Positions 24,747-24,995 of a stretch of DNA of 24,995 nucleotides are shown piece after piece (the stretch's first letter is position 1; each line of letters opens with the position of its first letter). This DNA is from CAISIP01 sp039934375. GTDB lineage: Bacteria; Pseudomonadota; Gammaproteobacteria; Burkholderiales; Burkholderiaceae_C. The notes beneath the pieces were generated by a model. The model searched no databases, was not told the origin of the DNA, and saw nothing but the letters and a program-made list of their open reading frames with translations. Location of the stretch: the NCBI GenBank assembly GCA_039934375.1, contig JBDTMH010000040.1:1-24995 (forward strand). The letters run 5' to 3'. A program made the position numbers and the translations under genes.

Positions 24747-24995
24747 ATGACACCGATCTGCGCTGGCTGCAAGCGCAGCGTGCCGCGTGCCGACTGCCAT
24801 CGAAACCGGTATGGCGAATACATTTGCCGTGCGTGCCAGCTGCGTGGCGTACGCTACACCTGGCGCAACCGCCTGCTGCACCATTGGAGCATGCTGACGC
24901 TCGGCATCTGGATCATGCTGGCCCTGACGGCGCTGGCACTGCTGGTCGCCTGGGCCTTCCACATGATGCTGCTGGTGCCGCCGGCATGGATGATC
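24747..24995 (+). CDS. Zinc-ribbon plus transmembrane protein, 3' end outside window
   Basis: An open frame of 83 codons running off the right edge, starting MTPICAGCKRSVPRADCH. Two CxxC pairs (Cys5/Cys8 and Cys27/Cys30, in ICRACQLRG) with 18 residues between them form a typical zinc-ribbon spacing; Cys17 and His18 lie between. A basic stretch (RYTWRNRLLHHW) leads into a hydrophobic helix at about residues 52-74 (MLTLGIWIMLALTALALLVA). AAAGG at 24736-24740 gives a good 6-base spacing to the ATG. It therefore looks like a small membrane protein with a cytoplasmic zinc ribbon. I do not recognise the family, and whether more domains follow cannot be seen. The cysteine pairs make a chance open frame unlikely. 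Confidence 0.7.
   Translation, partial: MTPICAGCKRSVPRADCHRNRYGEYICRACQLRGVRYTWRNRLLHHWSMLTLGIWIMLALTALALLVAWAFHMMLLVPPAWMI

Overview
The window reads as ordinary chromosomal DNA from a GC-rich Gram-negative bacterium, most likely a betaproteobacterium and probably Burkholderiales. This rests on gene content: a complete phenylacetyl-CoA epoxidase cluster with PaaX, an Ada/AlkA fusion, a TrkA/TrkH pair, a DUF465 protein, a DUF502 protein and a BON lipoprotein. Strong GC preference at third codon positions fits too. Taxonomy is inference. I saw no rRNA, tRNA, CRISPR array, insertion sequence, integrase or prophage gene.

Layout, left to right. (1) 1-3521, + strand: glycogen breakdown, with the C-terminal half of a glycogen phosphorylase 6 bases upstream of a GlgX-type debranching enzyme. 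(2) 3639-4463, +: a stand-alone SAM methyltransferase. (3) 4535-7508, +: an alkylation-repair operon in which three genes overlap by 1 and 4 bases: an Ada-N/AraC/AlkA fusion, an Ogt methyltransferase and a DMT-family permease. (4) 10385-7530, -: trkA-trkH potassium uptake. (5) 10467-12725: a proline iminopeptidase (+) whose tail overlaps a convergent nitroreductase (-), then a small FMN/haem-binding split-barrel protein (+). (6) 17943-12752, -: paaA-B-C-D-E-K, the ring-1,2-epoxidation part of phenylacetate catabolism plus phenylacetate-CoA ligase. It is divergent from paaX (18064-19020, +). (7) 20868-19177, -: a long-chain acyl-CoA synthetase, with the DUF465 and DUF502 genes upstream on the same strand. 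(8) 22157-24428: a small membrane protein (+), a membrane-anchored HAMP class III nucleotide cyclase (-) and a BON lipoprotein (-). (9) 24747-end, +: a zinc-ribbon/transmembrane protein that runs off the window and is preceded by an AT-rich putative promoter region.

How the genes work together. PaaK makes phenylacetyl-CoA, PaaABCE with PaaD epoxidises its ring, and PaaX is expected to repress the operon until phenylacetyl-CoA appears. The 120-base paaA/paaX spacer holds a 9-bp-arm inverted repeat overlapping a candidate paaA promoter and, separately, a 14-bp FNR-like box. Later pathway steps (PaaG, PaaZ, PaaF, PaaH, PaaJ) are not in the window. The repair operon pairs a sensor/activator fused to a base glycosylase with a separate O6-alkylguanine methyltransferase, a rearrangement of the E. 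coli Ada domain order.

No undescribed multi-gene system is evident. The points most worth a second look are the paaA/paaX regulatory spacer, the translationally coupled permease in the repair operon, the altered base-recognition residues of the cyclase, a possible frameshift at the nitroreductase N-terminus, and two uncharacterised small membrane proteins.
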